A stretch of 38,962 bases of DNA from Bacteroidota bacterium (lineage in GTDB: Bacteria; Bacteroidota; Bacteroidia; Bacteroidales; JABHKC01): positions 1 through 38,962 of the forward strand of contig JABHKC010000006.1 of NCBI GenBank assembly GCA_018692315.1. Direction: 5' to 3'. Under the pieces are notes generated by a model. It was given only the letters and a program-made list of their open reading frames with translations, ran no database searches and was not told where the DNA came from. Each line of letters begins with the position of its first letter. The first letter of the stretch is position 1. This document shows, in pieces, positions 1-8,128 of the stretch. Made by a program: the position numbers and the translations under genes.

Positions 1-27
1 ATTTTTATAAAATAATTTATTTTTGAT

Positions 28-94
28 GATATTTCTATTTTCTTTCATGCAGTAAATGCTTTTGTATTAGACAAATGAAAAAAATAGAAATATC
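28..94. repeat. Long imperfect inverted repeat (hairpin)
   Basis: A 21-nt arm at 28-48 is the reverse complement of 75-94 except for one unpaired base, enclosing a 26-nt loop. The arms are AT-rich. The loop is too large and the 3' side lacks a clean T-run, so a simple terminator is doubtful. It may be a decayed repeat or the 3' UTR structure of a gene lying left of the window. No coding sequence is visible in 1-190. Confidence 0.5.
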
Positions 95-190
95 GCAAAA
101 AGAGATGTTTTTAATTTTGAACTGTTTTCTTAGAGGCACTAAATATAATAATGGAATTACTGTTTTGAACTACCATTGTTTCATAAATAC

Positions 191-220
191 AAAAACCCTC
201 TCAAAATTGGGAGGGTTTTT
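191..220 (-). terminator. Rho-independent terminator, possibly bidirectional
   Basis: A perfect 10-bp stem, AAAAACCCTC at 191-200 with GAGGGTTTTT at 211-220, encloses a 10-nt loop. It has T-runs on both strands, so it can act in both directions. It lies about 60 bp beyond the stop of the minus-strand HNH gene and may also end a gene entering from the left. Confidence 0.8.
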
Positions 221-281
221 AAAATTATATTTTCCAGAATGAATATCAAATCAAATGCCAACAGAGATTATGTTCATTTTT

Positions 282-842
282 TTATATCTTGTAGTTGTCA
301 GGCACTTGAATATTTGCCCAATTTTCTTTTCTTTTTATTCGTGTAACTTGCATTTCGCTAATAGCAAATAGTTTAGCAAGAACATTTTGTTTAATACCTT
401 TCTCTAACATATACTTTAATAGTATGACATCGTCTGAAACTAATTTAGCAGCAGTTGAAGATTTTCCGGTTTTTTCTACATTGCTTTTCAATTTATCTTG
501 TATTCGTTTGTAGCTTTCTTTGGTTGTTACCCATTGAAGGTTTTTATAGTGATTGTTAAGTTTATTCCAATCTAAATGAATTACTTTGGCTTGAGTAGTA
601 TCTTCTTTTTTCACAAAAGCATCGGCAACTAATTTATGCACATAAAATTGCTTCTTTTTTTTGCCAACCATAAAACTATAGGCATTAAAACCCTTTATAT
701 TGCTAACTTTTACAATTTTTCCTTCTTTAGGCGAATGGCAGAAACTTTTTATTCGACCGTAGTTGCTCACCTGATATTTATCTTTAGTGAAATCTAAATA
801 TTTCCACTCTTCGTTCTCATATGTCATTTTCTCTTTTTCCAT
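282..842 (-). CDS. NUMOD4 / HNH endonuclease-like protein with C-terminal HTH
   Basis: Predicted 186-residue DNA-binding nuclease of the NUMOD4-HNH type. Residues 11-34 (EEWKYLDF...YQVSNYGRIKSF) match the NUMOD4 motif that precedes HNH domains in homing-type enzymes. H69 in VHKLVADAF and the stretch VIHLDWNKLNNHYKNLQWV (87-105) correspond to the HNH_3 core, where the usual asparagine-histidine pair reads I-H but the central histidine (H89) and NN...NLxWV are kept. Residues 136-178 look like a helix-turn-helix of the transposase/NUMOD1 kind. The upstream in-frame extension to 896 is rejected because a TAnnTTTG promoter box lies at 862-869, inside it. No intron or host gene is visible around it, so it is free-standing. 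It could be an active nuclease, or a DNA-binding remnant if the I-for-N change matters. Confidence 0.8.
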   Translation of the reverse strand: MEKEKMTYENEEWKYLDFTKDKYQVSNYGRIKSFCHSPKEGKIVKVSNIKGFNAYSFMVGKKKKQFYVHKLVADAFVKKEDTTQAKVIHLDWNKLNNHYKNLQWVTTKESYKRIQDKLKSNVEKTGKSSTAAKLVSDDVILLKYMLEKGIKQNVLAKLFAISEMQVTRIKRKENWANIQVPDNYKI

Positions 843-861
843 AACATTCTCTATTAAAATG

Positions 862-869
862 CAAAAGTA
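862..869 (-). promoter_or_regulatory. Bacteroidota -7 promoter box for the HNH gene
   Basis: TACTTTTG on the minus strand fits TAnnTTTG exactly and ends 19 nt before the ATG at 842. It supports that start over the upstream in-frame one. No clear -33 TTTG was found. Confidence 0.5.
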
Positions 870-1051
870 AACAATTTTTTTCAATTGAATAGACACATAT
901 GTTAATAGTTTATTTACATTTTGGCAAACCGATTCAAACTCCTTATGATTTGTATAAACTTTATAGCAAAAATATTTGCATTTTTCATAATACTATACTT
1001 CTCTAAAAAAAGTAATTTCATTGGTTTAGATCAAAATCTTATCAGAAAAGT

Positions 1052-2644
1052 TTAGAATTTCTCATCATATTTCGTCCATAGAAAATCGCCTAAAGACCAT
1101 GCTTTATCTACAACTTTTATTCCCCATTTGTTTGTATAATCGGTGAGGAACTTTTTTCGTTTTTTTGAATTTGTGATATCCTGAGCTTGTTTTTCAATCT
1201 TTTCTTGATTTTCAAATAACTCTTTTTGCCAAGGTCCCCAAACTGCATCAACATCTTGTCTCATGTCACCCCAACGTTGAGCAGCAGTGGTTCCTAAATA
1301 ATTGAAAGCCCACCAAGCAGATTTTCTAGACATACCCGTAACTCGTCCTGGAGTTTTATAAGATTCCGGCAAGTCTGTTACGCTACAATAAACCGGAATA
1401 TATATCGAACTAGCAATATTATCCTGTGCCAGCCATACACATCCTCCAATATAGTCGGGCAGCCAATCTCTCGATTGAGTTATAGTTCCATACATAGTGT
1501 ACCATCTGGCAATTGTACGTTCGCCACGCCAATCCCAGCCGCCATTTATTTTAAATACTTTATTCATATCATATGGCATAAACGGATTTGCAAGCGGCGA
1601 CAATACAGTTTTTCCGCTATCGTTGGTTACGGTAATGTTTTTCACAAAATTAAAAGGTGTATTTTCATAATAATCCTGAAATAGTTCAACCATTTTTTCA
1701 AGCGAAACTTGTTTGTCCGGTTTCACAGAAAATGGATAATTCTCGGCATTAGGATCTAATTTTAAAGAAGGTGCAACTAAATCGAAAACCCGCCATTCTC
1801 TTCGGCGTGCAGCAAAAGATGTCCTGCCTTCCGGTGCATATGCGTAACAAAATTGGAATTCTCCATCTCTTTTTTCATTCCACCAATTGTTTTCTATTGC
1901 AATCTCAAATATATTTTTCGAAGCCATAAAAAAATCGGAATTCGAAATATCAATTTGTTTAATTGTGCTTGCATTTGCGTTCACGCTAATATGATTATCT
2001 GGCACTCTTTGTGCAACCCAAACCGCCCCTACTTTATTTTTTCCCGGACCCACAATTTCGAAATGCCAGACTTCCTTTTTGTCGGCAATAGTCAAACATT
2101 CGCCGGCATCGCGCCAACCATATTTTGCAGTAAGTTCACCGGCAAGTTTTATAGCTTCACGTGCAGTGCTCGTTCTTTCGAGCATTATTTGAACAAGTCG
2201 CTGACAATCAATAAGTCCTGCATCAGATTGAAGTTCTTCTCTTCCTCCAAAAGTAGATTCACCTATAGCAAGTTGTTTTTCGTTCATGCACGGATATGCT
2301 GTATTTATATAGCCAAAAGTATTTTCTTTTTGGGGAATTTCTCCAATTTTTTCATGACCATAAATTGGCATTGCAAAAGTATCCACTTTCACTCTTTTGT
2401 ACATTGGCATTTTTGAATTTTTGTCATGCTTTTTTGCAGGAGCAATATCCATCCATGAACGTGTTCTATGGCTATCGTCTGTGTGCGAGGTCATTACAGA
2501 ACCATCCGCAGATGCATTTTTCCCAACGGTGATTGATGTACATCCGTCAGGAAAATTGTTTTCCCAATCGGTTTTGATAATTTGTGAATTTGCATTTACG
2601 TAAATAAATAAAAATGCAAGGAAAAAATAATTTGAAAATCTCAT
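1052..2644 (-). CDS. Secreted C69 family dipeptidase
   Basis: A 530-residue peptidase of family C69 (PepD-like N-terminal-nucleophile hydrolases), expected to cleave dipeptides or short peptides in the periplasm or outside the cell. Residues 1-20 form a signal peptide (hydrophobic core FFLAFLFIYV, then ANSQ). C35 in PDGCTSITVGKNASADGS is the predicted nucleophile; in this family it becomes the N-terminus after propeptide removal. The following SxxTSHTDD is the conserved metal/substrate region, and the length is usual for Bacteroidota members. It starts 10 bp after the stop of the serine hydrolase gene and reads the same way, so the two are probably co-transcribed. The pairing suggests peptide or cell-wall fragment processing, but that is inference. 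Family assignment is confident; the substrate is unknown. Confidence 0.9.
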   Translation of the reverse strand: MRFSNYFFLAFLFIYVNANSQIIKTDWENNFPDGCTSITVGKNASADGSVMTSHTDDSHRTRSWMDIAPAKKHDKNSKMPMYKRVKVDTFAMPIYGHEKIGEIPQKENTFGYINTAYPCMNEKQLAIGESTFGGREELQSDAGLIDCQRLVQIMLERTSTAREAIKLAGELTAKYGWRDAGECLTIADKKEVWHFEIVGPGKNKVGAVWVAQRVPDNHISVNANASTIKQIDISNSDFFMASKNIFEIAIENNWWNEKRDGEFQFCYAYAPEGRTSFAARRREWRVFDLVAPSLKLDPNAENYPFSVKPDKQVSLEKMVELFQDYYENTPFNFVKNITVTNDSGKTVLSPLANPFMPYDMNKVFKINGGWDWRGERTIARWYTMYGTITQSRDWLPDYIGGCVWLAQDNIASSIYIPVYCSVTDLPESYKTPGRVTGMSRKSAWWAFNYLGTTAAQRWGDMRQDVDAVWGPWQKELFENQEKIEKQAQDITNSKKRKKFLTDYTNKWGIKVVDKAWSLGDFLWTKYDEKF

Positions 2645-2654
2645 AGTAAAATAT

Positions 2655-4058
2655 TTAGTTTTTGTTTAAAATGTCAGTTATAATATTGGCTGATTGAGTT
2701 TTATTCATTTTCAGTAATAAATTTCTAAAGCTCAAAAGTTCGTTTGATTTGCCGTAACTAATTAGCTTTTGATCGCTTAACGATCTGATTGAACTATATA
2801 TATCATCAGGATTTATATTTCTATATAAATACTCGGAAAAATGCGAAATAGGTTTATGTATTATTTTATTTATTTTCGAATCGATAGTATTTTTTGACGG
2901 TAAGTTTGTATTAGTCAGAAGGATAAAAGTCAATGAATCCTCAACATGTTTTTCATATGTATTCCTGAAACCGCTCCATTGGCCATGATGATAAACTACC
3001 TTTTTCCTGTTATATTCTTTCAATCGAAAACCGAAACCGTAGGAAATTTTACGCCCATTCTTCAAACTGCCTTTTGAGTATGCCTCATCAAGCGTTTCTC
3101 TGGATACGAGGGTGGCATTATTCAAAGCTTGATCCCATTTATATAGGTCTTCTACTGTAGAATTAATTCCTTTGTCGCCAACTGTTCCATCATTTACATT
3201 ATCGTAAATTTTTGTTCTACGCCAGGAGTTTTTGTAACCGTTTACTTTTTTTTGTGGATATTTTTTTTCAAATGCACTGCTATAAACAAAAGTATTTTGC
3301 ATTTCTAATGGATCGAAAATTTCTTTTTTCAGATAATCTGAAAAGTATTTCATTGTAATTTCTTCGACAATTGCGGCAAGAAGAGCATAATTTGTGTTGC
3401 TATATTCAAAACGAGTTCCCGATCTAAAGTTTTGTGGAAGTTTGTGTTTTTCCAGTAATTTCACCATATCGTCGTTGTATGGATAGCCTTTGTTTTTTAA
3501 GTCCCAATAATGTTCTAACAACCACATATAATTTTGCAAGCCCGAAGTATGATTTAGTAAATGCCTTATTGTCATGGTTTTATATGGCAAATTAGGAAAA
3601 TATAATGTTACCTTATCATCGAAAGTTAATCTACCATTTTCTTTCAAAATCATAATAGCCATGGCTGTAAATTGCTTACTTACAGAGGCTAATTGAAAAA
3701 TTGAATTTGAATTTAATTCTTCCTTAGTTTTAAGATTCGAGTATCCGAAAGATTTGTTATAAATTAGCCTGTCCTTTCGGGAAACCAAAATATTGCCATT
3801 AAATCTATAATTGGGTTTTGCAATTCTCATGAATGAATCAAGCGAATTAACTTGCTGACGGTAAATAAATTGAAAAATTTTGTCTTTCTCGGCATCAGAG
3901 TAGTATTCGTATTCATTGCTACTATTTTTTGCTTTAGATCTATAACGTTTAGTAAAATCAATTTTCTGTAATGGTTTTTTTTCAAATAATGAATTGATAA
4001 TCAAGCTTCCCGAAATGAGAATCAGTATTAAGGCAATATATTTAGAAACCTTCTTCAT
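2655..4058 (-). CDS. Serine hydrolase of the beta-lactamase (class C/esterase) superfamily
   Basis: A 467-residue protein with an N-terminal hydrophobic segment (residues 6-23), either an uncleaved anchor or a signal peptide. The three superfamily motifs are present: SVSK (S125, K128), YSN (219-221) and HHG (357-359, the HxG position of KTG). LLNHTSGL near 167-174 is the typical Beta-lactamase (PF00144) signature. Such proteins are usually esterases, D-aminopeptidases or penicillin-recognising peptidases. Resistance activity should not be assumed. The C-terminal 100 residues (after about 370) are an uncharacterised tail. The start is the ATG at 4058: a promoter box lies at 4067-4074, inside the longer in-frame extension. 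It is first gene of a probable two-gene operon with the C69 peptidase. Confidence 0.88.
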   Translation of the reverse strand: MKKVSKYIALILILISGSLIINSLFEKKPLQKIDFTKRYRSKAKNSSNEYEYYSDAEKDKIFQFIYRQQVNSLDSFMRIAKPNYRFNGNILVSRKDRLIYNKSFGYSNLKTKEELNSNSIFQLASVSKQFTAMAIMILKENGRLTFDDKVTLYFPNLPYKTMTIRHLLNHTSGLQNYMWLLEHYWDLKNKGYPYNDDMVKLLEKHKLPQNFRSGTRFEYSNTNYALLAAIVEEITMKYFSDYLKKEIFDPLEMQNTFVYSSAFEKKYPQKKVNGYKNSWRRTKIYDNVNDGTVGDKGINSTVEDLYKWDQALNNATLVSRETLDEAYSKGSLKNGRKISYGFGFRLKEYNRKKVVYHHGQWSGFRNTYEKHVEDSLTFILLTNTNLPSKNTIDSKINKIIHKPISHFSEYLYRNINPDDIYSSIRSLSDQKLISYGKSNELLSFRNLLLKMNKTQSANIITDILNKN

Positions 4059-4066
4059 AATCGCCG

Positions 4067-4074
4067 CAAAGTTA
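4067..4074 (-). promoter_or_regulatory. Bacteroidota -7 promoter box for the serine hydrolase operon
   Basis: TAACTTTG on the minus strand matches TAnnTTTG and ends 8 nt before the chosen ATG, implying a very short or absent 5' UTR. An imperfect TTTC lies about 18 nt further upstream at the -33 position. Confidence 0.5.
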
Positions 4075-4181
4075 TTATAAAATTGTATTTCTGAAATTCC
4101 TAATAAAACCAAAATCGTGAACTCCCTTTTGCTAATATTTTTTTACTTTTACAGAATAAATCCAAACTAAAGATTTCGATT

Positions 4182-6392
4182 ATGCCAATTTTTTTATCAA
4201 TAGCAAGCTCAATAATTGCTTACCTTATAACAAAAGGTGCAGGCAAAATTTCAAAATTATTAGAAGATAATCGCTCGGAATTTGTAAAACGATTATCAAA
4301 TCTTATTGATGAAACTATTGATGAATATTCTATTGCTCATCCTTTTGAAAAAGAAAACCCAGGGCAATGTACTTTTTACAAATCTGATATTAATATAAAA
4401 GAATTAATGAAATTCAGGTTTTATGAAAATTACAATTTTGAAAAAGTAATTGCCGAATTTGATAAAAACAAAAACATAGTTTATGAAAAAGATGAAGTAG
4501 AAGAATTTTTCAAGCTTTTTGAAGAAAAGTTAGAAAAGGATGATTTATTAAAACAACTGGAAAGAAATGAAAATTATATAGATAAGATTTATGAGAATTC
4601 TGAAGATCTTAAGGAAATAAAGGAAATTGTTTCTAACCTGAGACCGGAAGATTTAAAAGAAAATCCTCAAAACTACAATCTGCCCGCACCACCCGAATTT
4701 TTTGTAGGAAGAGAAAAAAAACTAAAAGAAATTCATGAAAAACTTTCTGAAAATGAGCCACTACTATTAGTGAACGGCCTTGGTGGAATTGGCAAAACAT
4801 ATATTGCTCAAAAATATATTTATAGCCCTGAATATTCCAAAAATTACCAACGAATTTTTTGGATTCCGATAGACACATATTTGCAGGACAATTTTATCAG
4901 CCATATGCAAATTGCTCTGAATCTGAAATTTACTGAGGCAAAAAACAATCAGGACAAATTGCAAATAATAAAAAATGCCTTACAAAAATTCCAAAACGAC
5001 AACAATTTACTGATAATTGATAATGCAAACAAAAGCGAGCAAATTATCCGTAATAAAGCTTTTTTGCGATCGCTGCAATGGAAGGTATTGATTACTTCAA
5101 GGGTAAATCCTGAAAGCACAAATTATATAGAAATTGACAAATTGCCCTTGAAAGATGCGAGGAAGTTGTTTGAAAAACATTATGGAGCGGGAACTTTGAC
5201 AAACATAGAGAAACTTAATGAACTTTTGGAACATATAAACCGCCACAGCCTGCTCACCGAACTGCTTGCAAAAATTGGAAAACTCCGAAATTTCTCAGCA
5301 AAACAATTATTAGATTTGCTGGAAAAGGAAGATTTCAAACACCCCGAATTACAAAGAGAAATTGAAATTGGCTCACATTCCGCTAACAATGAACTAAAAC
5401 AAACCCGTCTTAAAATTTATATAAAAACTCTTTTCGAGCCTGAGAAAATTGATGATAAGGAAAAACAAAAACTGCTACGGTATTTTTCGGTTTTGCCGGC
5501 ACAGGAAATTTCTATGGATTTGCTTAAAAAATTTGTAAAACCCGAAAAAGAAATTGAATTTGAAGAAGGTATTTCTGAACTATACCAAAACGGCTGGTTT
5601 ACGAAAAACCAGAACAAATATAAAATGCACCAGCTTGTGCAAGCTGTGGTGTTCGACAATCTGAAACCGGATTTGGAAAATTGTTTTGAGCTTATTGATA
5701 ATTTTGCCGGATTATTGTCCATTGATGCTTACGGTAATCGCTTAGAACTTACAAAATATATTCCATTTGCTGAAAGTATTGTTAATATTTTTTATAATGA
5801 AGAAACTTTCCAAAAGGATGCAATAAAAAATCTTGCAACCTTAATAAACAATCTTGCTTTAGTTGTAGAAAATCTTGGCGATTATAATAAATCTCTTGAA
5901 TTTCATAAAAAAGCAATAAAAATCTGGGAGGAAGTTCTTCCTGCAAATCATCCTGATTTGGCTACTTCTTATAATAATGTGGCATTAACATATGGCTATC
6001 TTTGCGATTATAATAAATCTCTTGAATTTGGTCTGAAAGACATAAAAATCTGTAAGGAAGTTCTTCCTGCAAATCATCCTTCTTTGGCTACTTCTTATAA
6101 TAATGTGGCAGAGACTTATCGCTATCTTGGCGATTATAATAAATCTCTTGAATTTCATAAAAAAGCAATGAAAATCAATGAGGAAGTTCTTCCTGCAAAT
6201 CATCCTTCTTTGGCTGTTTCTTATTGGAATATTGCAGCAACTTATTATGATTTAAAAAAAAATGAGCTAGCAAAAGAATATATCGACAAATCTGTAGATA
6301 TTTTTGAAAATGCTTTGCCTGCAAATCATCCTTATATAAAAAATGCAAAAAGCTGGCAGGAAGTTATTTATAAAGCCATGGGTTTGCTATAA
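4182..6392 (+). CDS. STAND NTPase: NB-ARC-like domain with C-terminal TPR repeats
   Basis: A 736-residue signal-transduction ATPase (STAND class). The N-terminus (1-165) is mostly helical: a hydrophobic segment at about 3-18, then charged coiled-coil-like helices; I do not recognise an enzymatic effector. After FFVGREKKL (173-181) come the P-loop GLGGIGKT (199-206), Walker B LLIID (276-280), sensor-like VLITSR (302-307) and an MHD-like MHQ (482-484) ending a winged-helix region. Residues 550-725 hold TPRs of the 42-residue kinesin-light-chain type, with LPANHP marking each unit. Known STAND proteins bind a ligand with the C-terminal repeats, oligomerise and activate the N-terminal domain; many bacterial ones sense phage. 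It is a single transcription unit between unrelated housekeeping-like genes. A one-mismatch promoter box (TACTTTTA, 4144-4151) precedes it. Domain calls are firm; a defence role is inference. Confidence 0.88.
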   Translation: MPIFLSIASSIIAYLITKGAGKISKLLEDNRSEFVKRLSNLIDETIDEYSIAHPFEKENPGQCTFYKSDINIKELMKFRFYENYNFEKVIAEFDKNKNIVYEKDEVEEFFKLFEEKLEKDDLLKQLERNENYIDKIYENSEDLKEIKEIVSNLRPEDLKENPQNYNLPAPPEFFVGREKKLKEIHEKLSENEPLLLVNGLGGIGKTYIAQKYIYSPEYSKNYQRIFWIPIDTYLQDNFISHMQIALNLKFTEAKNNQDKLQIIKNALQKFQNDNNLLIIDNANKSEQIIRNKAFLRSLQWKVLITSRVNPESTNYIEIDKLPLKDARKLFEKHYGAGTLTNIEKLNELLEHINRHSLLTELLAKIGKLRNFSAKQLLDLLEKEDFKHPELQREIEIGSHSANNELKQTRLKIYIKTLFEPEKIDDKEKQKLLRYFSVLPAQEISMDLLKKFVKPEKEIEFEEGISELYQNGWFTKNQNKYKMHQLVQAVVFDNLKPDLENCFELIDNFAGLLSIDAYGNRLELTKYIPFAESIVNIFYNEETFQKDAIKNLATLINNLALVVENLGDYNKSLEFHKKAIKIWEEVLPANHPDLATSYNNVALTYGYLCDYNKSLEFGLKDIKICKEVLPANHPSLATSYNNVAETYRYLGDYNKSLEFHKKAMKINEEVLPANHPSLAVSYWNIAATYYDLKKNELAKEYIDKSVDIFENALPANHPYIKNAKSWQEVIYKAMGLL
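5874..6251 (+). repeat. Three tandem 126-bp repeats encoding TPR units
   Basis: Copies begin at 5874, 6000 and 6126, exactly 126 bp apart, and are nearly identical in DNA as well as protein, including third codon positions. A fourth unit from 6252 has diverged but keeps the LPANHP codons. Such DNA identity suggests recent duplication or gene conversion within the sensor region. Confidence 0.9.
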
Positions 6393-6410
6393 TTTTATAG
6401 TTATGGAAAA

Positions 6411-6441
6411 TACCCTGCGGGTTTTGAAAACCCGCAGGGTA
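6411..6441 (+). terminator. 31-bp perfect palindrome, terminator or dispersed repeat
   Basis: TACCCTGCGGGTTTT at 6411-6425 is the exact reverse complement of 6427-6441, with one central G. It lies 18 bp after the stop of the STAND gene. The stem is GC-rich but no T-run follows, so it may be a dispersed palindromic repeat that also ends transcription. Confidence 0.55.
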
Positions 6442-6464
6442 TAAACACTTGAAAACCAAAAACC

Positions 6465-6487
6465 TGACAGCTTTTCAAAAGCTGTCA
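6465..6487. repeat. 23-bp palindrome (second of a pair)
   Basis: TGACAGCTTTT at 6465-6475 pairs exactly with 6477-6487 around a single C. It shares the TTTT-N-AAAA core with the palindrome 23 bp upstream but has a different outer stem. Palindromes of this design recur in Bacteroidota intergenic regions, from memory. Confidence 0.7.
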
Positions 6488-6530
6488 ACTTTAATAGAAT
6501 AGAACTTTTTACAAATCCTTAAAATCCTTC

Positions 6531-6538
6531 TATATTTG
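6531..6538 (+). promoter_or_regulatory. Bacteroidota -7 promoter box for lpxH
   Basis: TATATTTG fits TAnnTTTG. It lies 7 nt before the TTG at 6546 and 19 nt before the TTG at 6558, so it allows both candidate starts, and it excludes any start further upstream. Confidence 0.5.
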
Positions 6539-6545
6539 CCAAAAA

Positions 6546-7304
6546 TTGAATTTTATTTTGAGCGAAAACAAAAAAATATATTTTGCCTCCGATCTTCATC
6601 TCGGGATGCCAAGCTACGAAAAGGCTCTCTGGAGAGAGAAGCTATTTGTAAATTGGTTAGATAGTATAAAATCGGATGCGGAAGAAATTTATCTGCTTGG
6701 CGATATTTTCGATTTTTGGTACGAGTATAAACGAGTTGTGCCACGAGGTTTTACCCGATTTTTGGGGAAAATTTCGGAGATTTGCGATTCGGGAATTCCA
6801 GTTCACTTTTTCACTGGAAACCACGACATCTGGGTTTTCGATTATTTGCAAAAAGAAACAGGCGTAATTTTGCACAGAAAACCATTAGTTAAAACTATAA
6901 ATGCTAAAAAATTCTATCTTGCTCATGGCGACGGTTTAGGTCCATTCGACCGTAAGTTTAAAATCATGAAAAATGTTTTTACAAACAAATTTGCTCAATG
7001 GATGTTTTCGCGGCTTCACCCGAATTTTTCTGTGGCAATTGGCAACTATTGGTCGGTAAGTAAACGAGTAAATTATAAGTATCCGGAATATAAGGGCGAA
7101 GATAAAGAATGGTTGATTTTATATGCAAAATCGCTATTAGAAAAAGAGCATTTCGATTATTTTATTTTTGGACATCGACATTTGCCTATTGAATTGATGC
7201 TAAACGAAACTTCAAAATTTTTAAATCTTGGAGATTGGTTACACAATTTCACTTATGGAGTTTTTGATGGAGAAGATGTTTCCCTGAAAAAGTTTAAAGA
7301 CTGA
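6546..7304 (+). CDS. lpxH: UDP-2,3-diacylglucosamine pyrophosphatase (LpxH family)
   Basis: Calcineurin-like metallophosphoesterase of the LpxH type, which hydrolyses UDP-2,3-diacylglucosamine to lipid X in lipid A synthesis, at the inner face of the cytoplasmic membrane. Metal ligands are visible: DLH (D16, H18), GDIFDFW (D53), GNHD (N92, H93), HGDG (H127) and GHRH (H210, H212). GDIFDFWYEY and the 250-residue length are characteristic of LpxH rather than generic phosphoesterases. No ATG is available before the catalytic DLHLG, so a TTG start is needed: 6546 gives 252 residues. TTG 6558 would give 248 residues beginning SENKKIYFASD and fits the promoter spacing better. The gene stands alone between a STAND NTPase and a T9SS cargo gene. 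Function is well supported by motifs. Confidence 0.9.
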   Translation: MNFILSENKKIYFASDLHLGMPSYEKALWREKLFVNWLDSIKSDAEEIYLLGDIFDFWYEYKRVVPRGFTRFLGKISEICDSGIPVHFFTGNHDIWVFDYLQKETGVILHRKPLVKTINAKKFYLAHGDGLGPFDRKFKIMKNVFTNKFAQWMFSRLHPNFSVAIGNYWSVSKRVNYKYPEYKGEDKEWLILYAKSLLEKEHFDYFIFGHRHLPIELMLNETSKFLNLGDWLHNFTYGVFDGEDVSLKKFKD

Positions 7305-7362
7305 GACAAAAATTATCGGCATTCTACTTTAAGTTCCAAAACGAAAATATCAGATTTTCAGT

Positions 7363-8115
7363 TTAATAAACACCAAAACGTTTTACATCAGCCAGTTGGT
7401 TTCCTTGAATAAGTCTAATTATAAAATATCCTGATTTTAGCTTCGACTTAGAGAACTTAATTTGTTTTTTACCTTCTGGCAAAAATTGCGAAAACTGTGT
7501 GATTTTATTTCCGAGCAGGTTGTAAATTTCAATGGAAATATCACTAGCTCTATCATTATAAAAATCAATTGAAACTTCATTATAAGAAGAAATACCTAAT
7601 ATTTCAGCTTTTCTAACAAATGCTATTTCATCTTCGGTAGCAATAGATTGGCAACCGCTAATAATTGCAGGAATATCTGTCAAGCTACATGGTTTCATAG
7701 TATGATCGGAGCAGACTACAAAATGCTGAGGTGTGTAGGTAATATTATATAAAGTCAAAACAGAATCAACAGCATTTGTAGCAAAACATGGATAAGTTCC
7801 TCCATAGGTAATCAAAAAACTGTCAATTTCGGAATTTGTTCCCCAAAGCGATTCAATGCCCCAAACCCATACATCTGTGCCGGTAGCACCTGAATTTTGC
7901 CAAATAGTTTCTAAAGACGGAACACCAACCTGACATGAGCTACAATTTACCGAAAAGAAATCTAAAACTATAGTTTTACCTGCATCCAGCTCATCATAAA
8001 GGTTATAGCTATTACCTTCGGTATCGGTAAAACTAAAATTTGGAGCAATTATTTGTGAGAAATTTGTGTTGGTAAAAAATATAAAAATAGAAAGAACAAG
8101 TATAACTTTTTTCAT
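7363..8115 (-). CDS. Secreted thioredoxin-like (TlpA/redoxin) protein with T9SS sorting domain
   Basis: A 250-residue secreted protein. Residues 1-20 are a signal peptide. Residues 24-165 resemble a TlpA/AhpC-TSA redoxin fold: FSFTDTEGNSYNLYDEL, then TIVLDFFSVNCSSCQ with a CSSC active site (C58, C61) followed by a helix starting VPSLE, and a cis-proline-like stretch YTPQHFVV. The usual WCxxC tryptophan is replaced by asparagine. Residues 172-250 are a type A T9SS sorting domain (IEIYNLLGNKI, LKSGYFIIRL), so it should be exported through the outer membrane and attached to the surface or released. A surface thiol role is plausible. It is the last gene of four consecutive minus-strand T9SS cargo genes but has its own promoter box, so it is probably transcribed separately. 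Confidence 0.85.
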   Translation of the reverse strand: MKKVILVLSIFIFFTNTNFSQIIAPNFSFTDTEGNSYNLYDELDAGKTIVLDFFSVNCSSCQVGVPSLETIWQNSGATGTDVWVWGIESLWGTNSEIDSFLITYGGTYPCFATNAVDSVLTLYNITYTPQHFVVCSDHTMKPCSLTDIPAIISGCQSIATEDEIAFVRKAEILGISSYNEVSIDFYNDRASDISIEIYNLLGNKITQFSQFLPEGKKQIKFSKSKLKSGYFIIRLIQGNQLADVKRFGVY

Positions 8116-8120
8116 AATAT

Positions 8121-8128
8121 CAAATTTA
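8121..8128 (-). promoter_or_regulatory. Bacteroidota -7 promoter box for the redoxin gene
   Basis: TAAATTTG on the minus strand fits TAnnTTTG and ends 5 nt before the ATG at 8115, which implies a leaderless or almost leaderless transcript. Confidence 0.45.

Noticed and set aside
1853-2416. Long open frame on the plus strand opposite the C69 peptidase gene
   Set aside because: Antisense to a gene with a clear catalytic motif and signal peptide; its translation has no recognisable domain and is rich in Cys, Phe and Ile as expected of a reverse-strand shadow.
2655-4058. Antibiotic-resistance beta-lactamase
   Set aside because: The SxxK/YxN/HxG set fits the whole class C/esterase superfamily; the third motif is HxG, not KTG, and the C-terminal tail is not that of AmpC enzymes.
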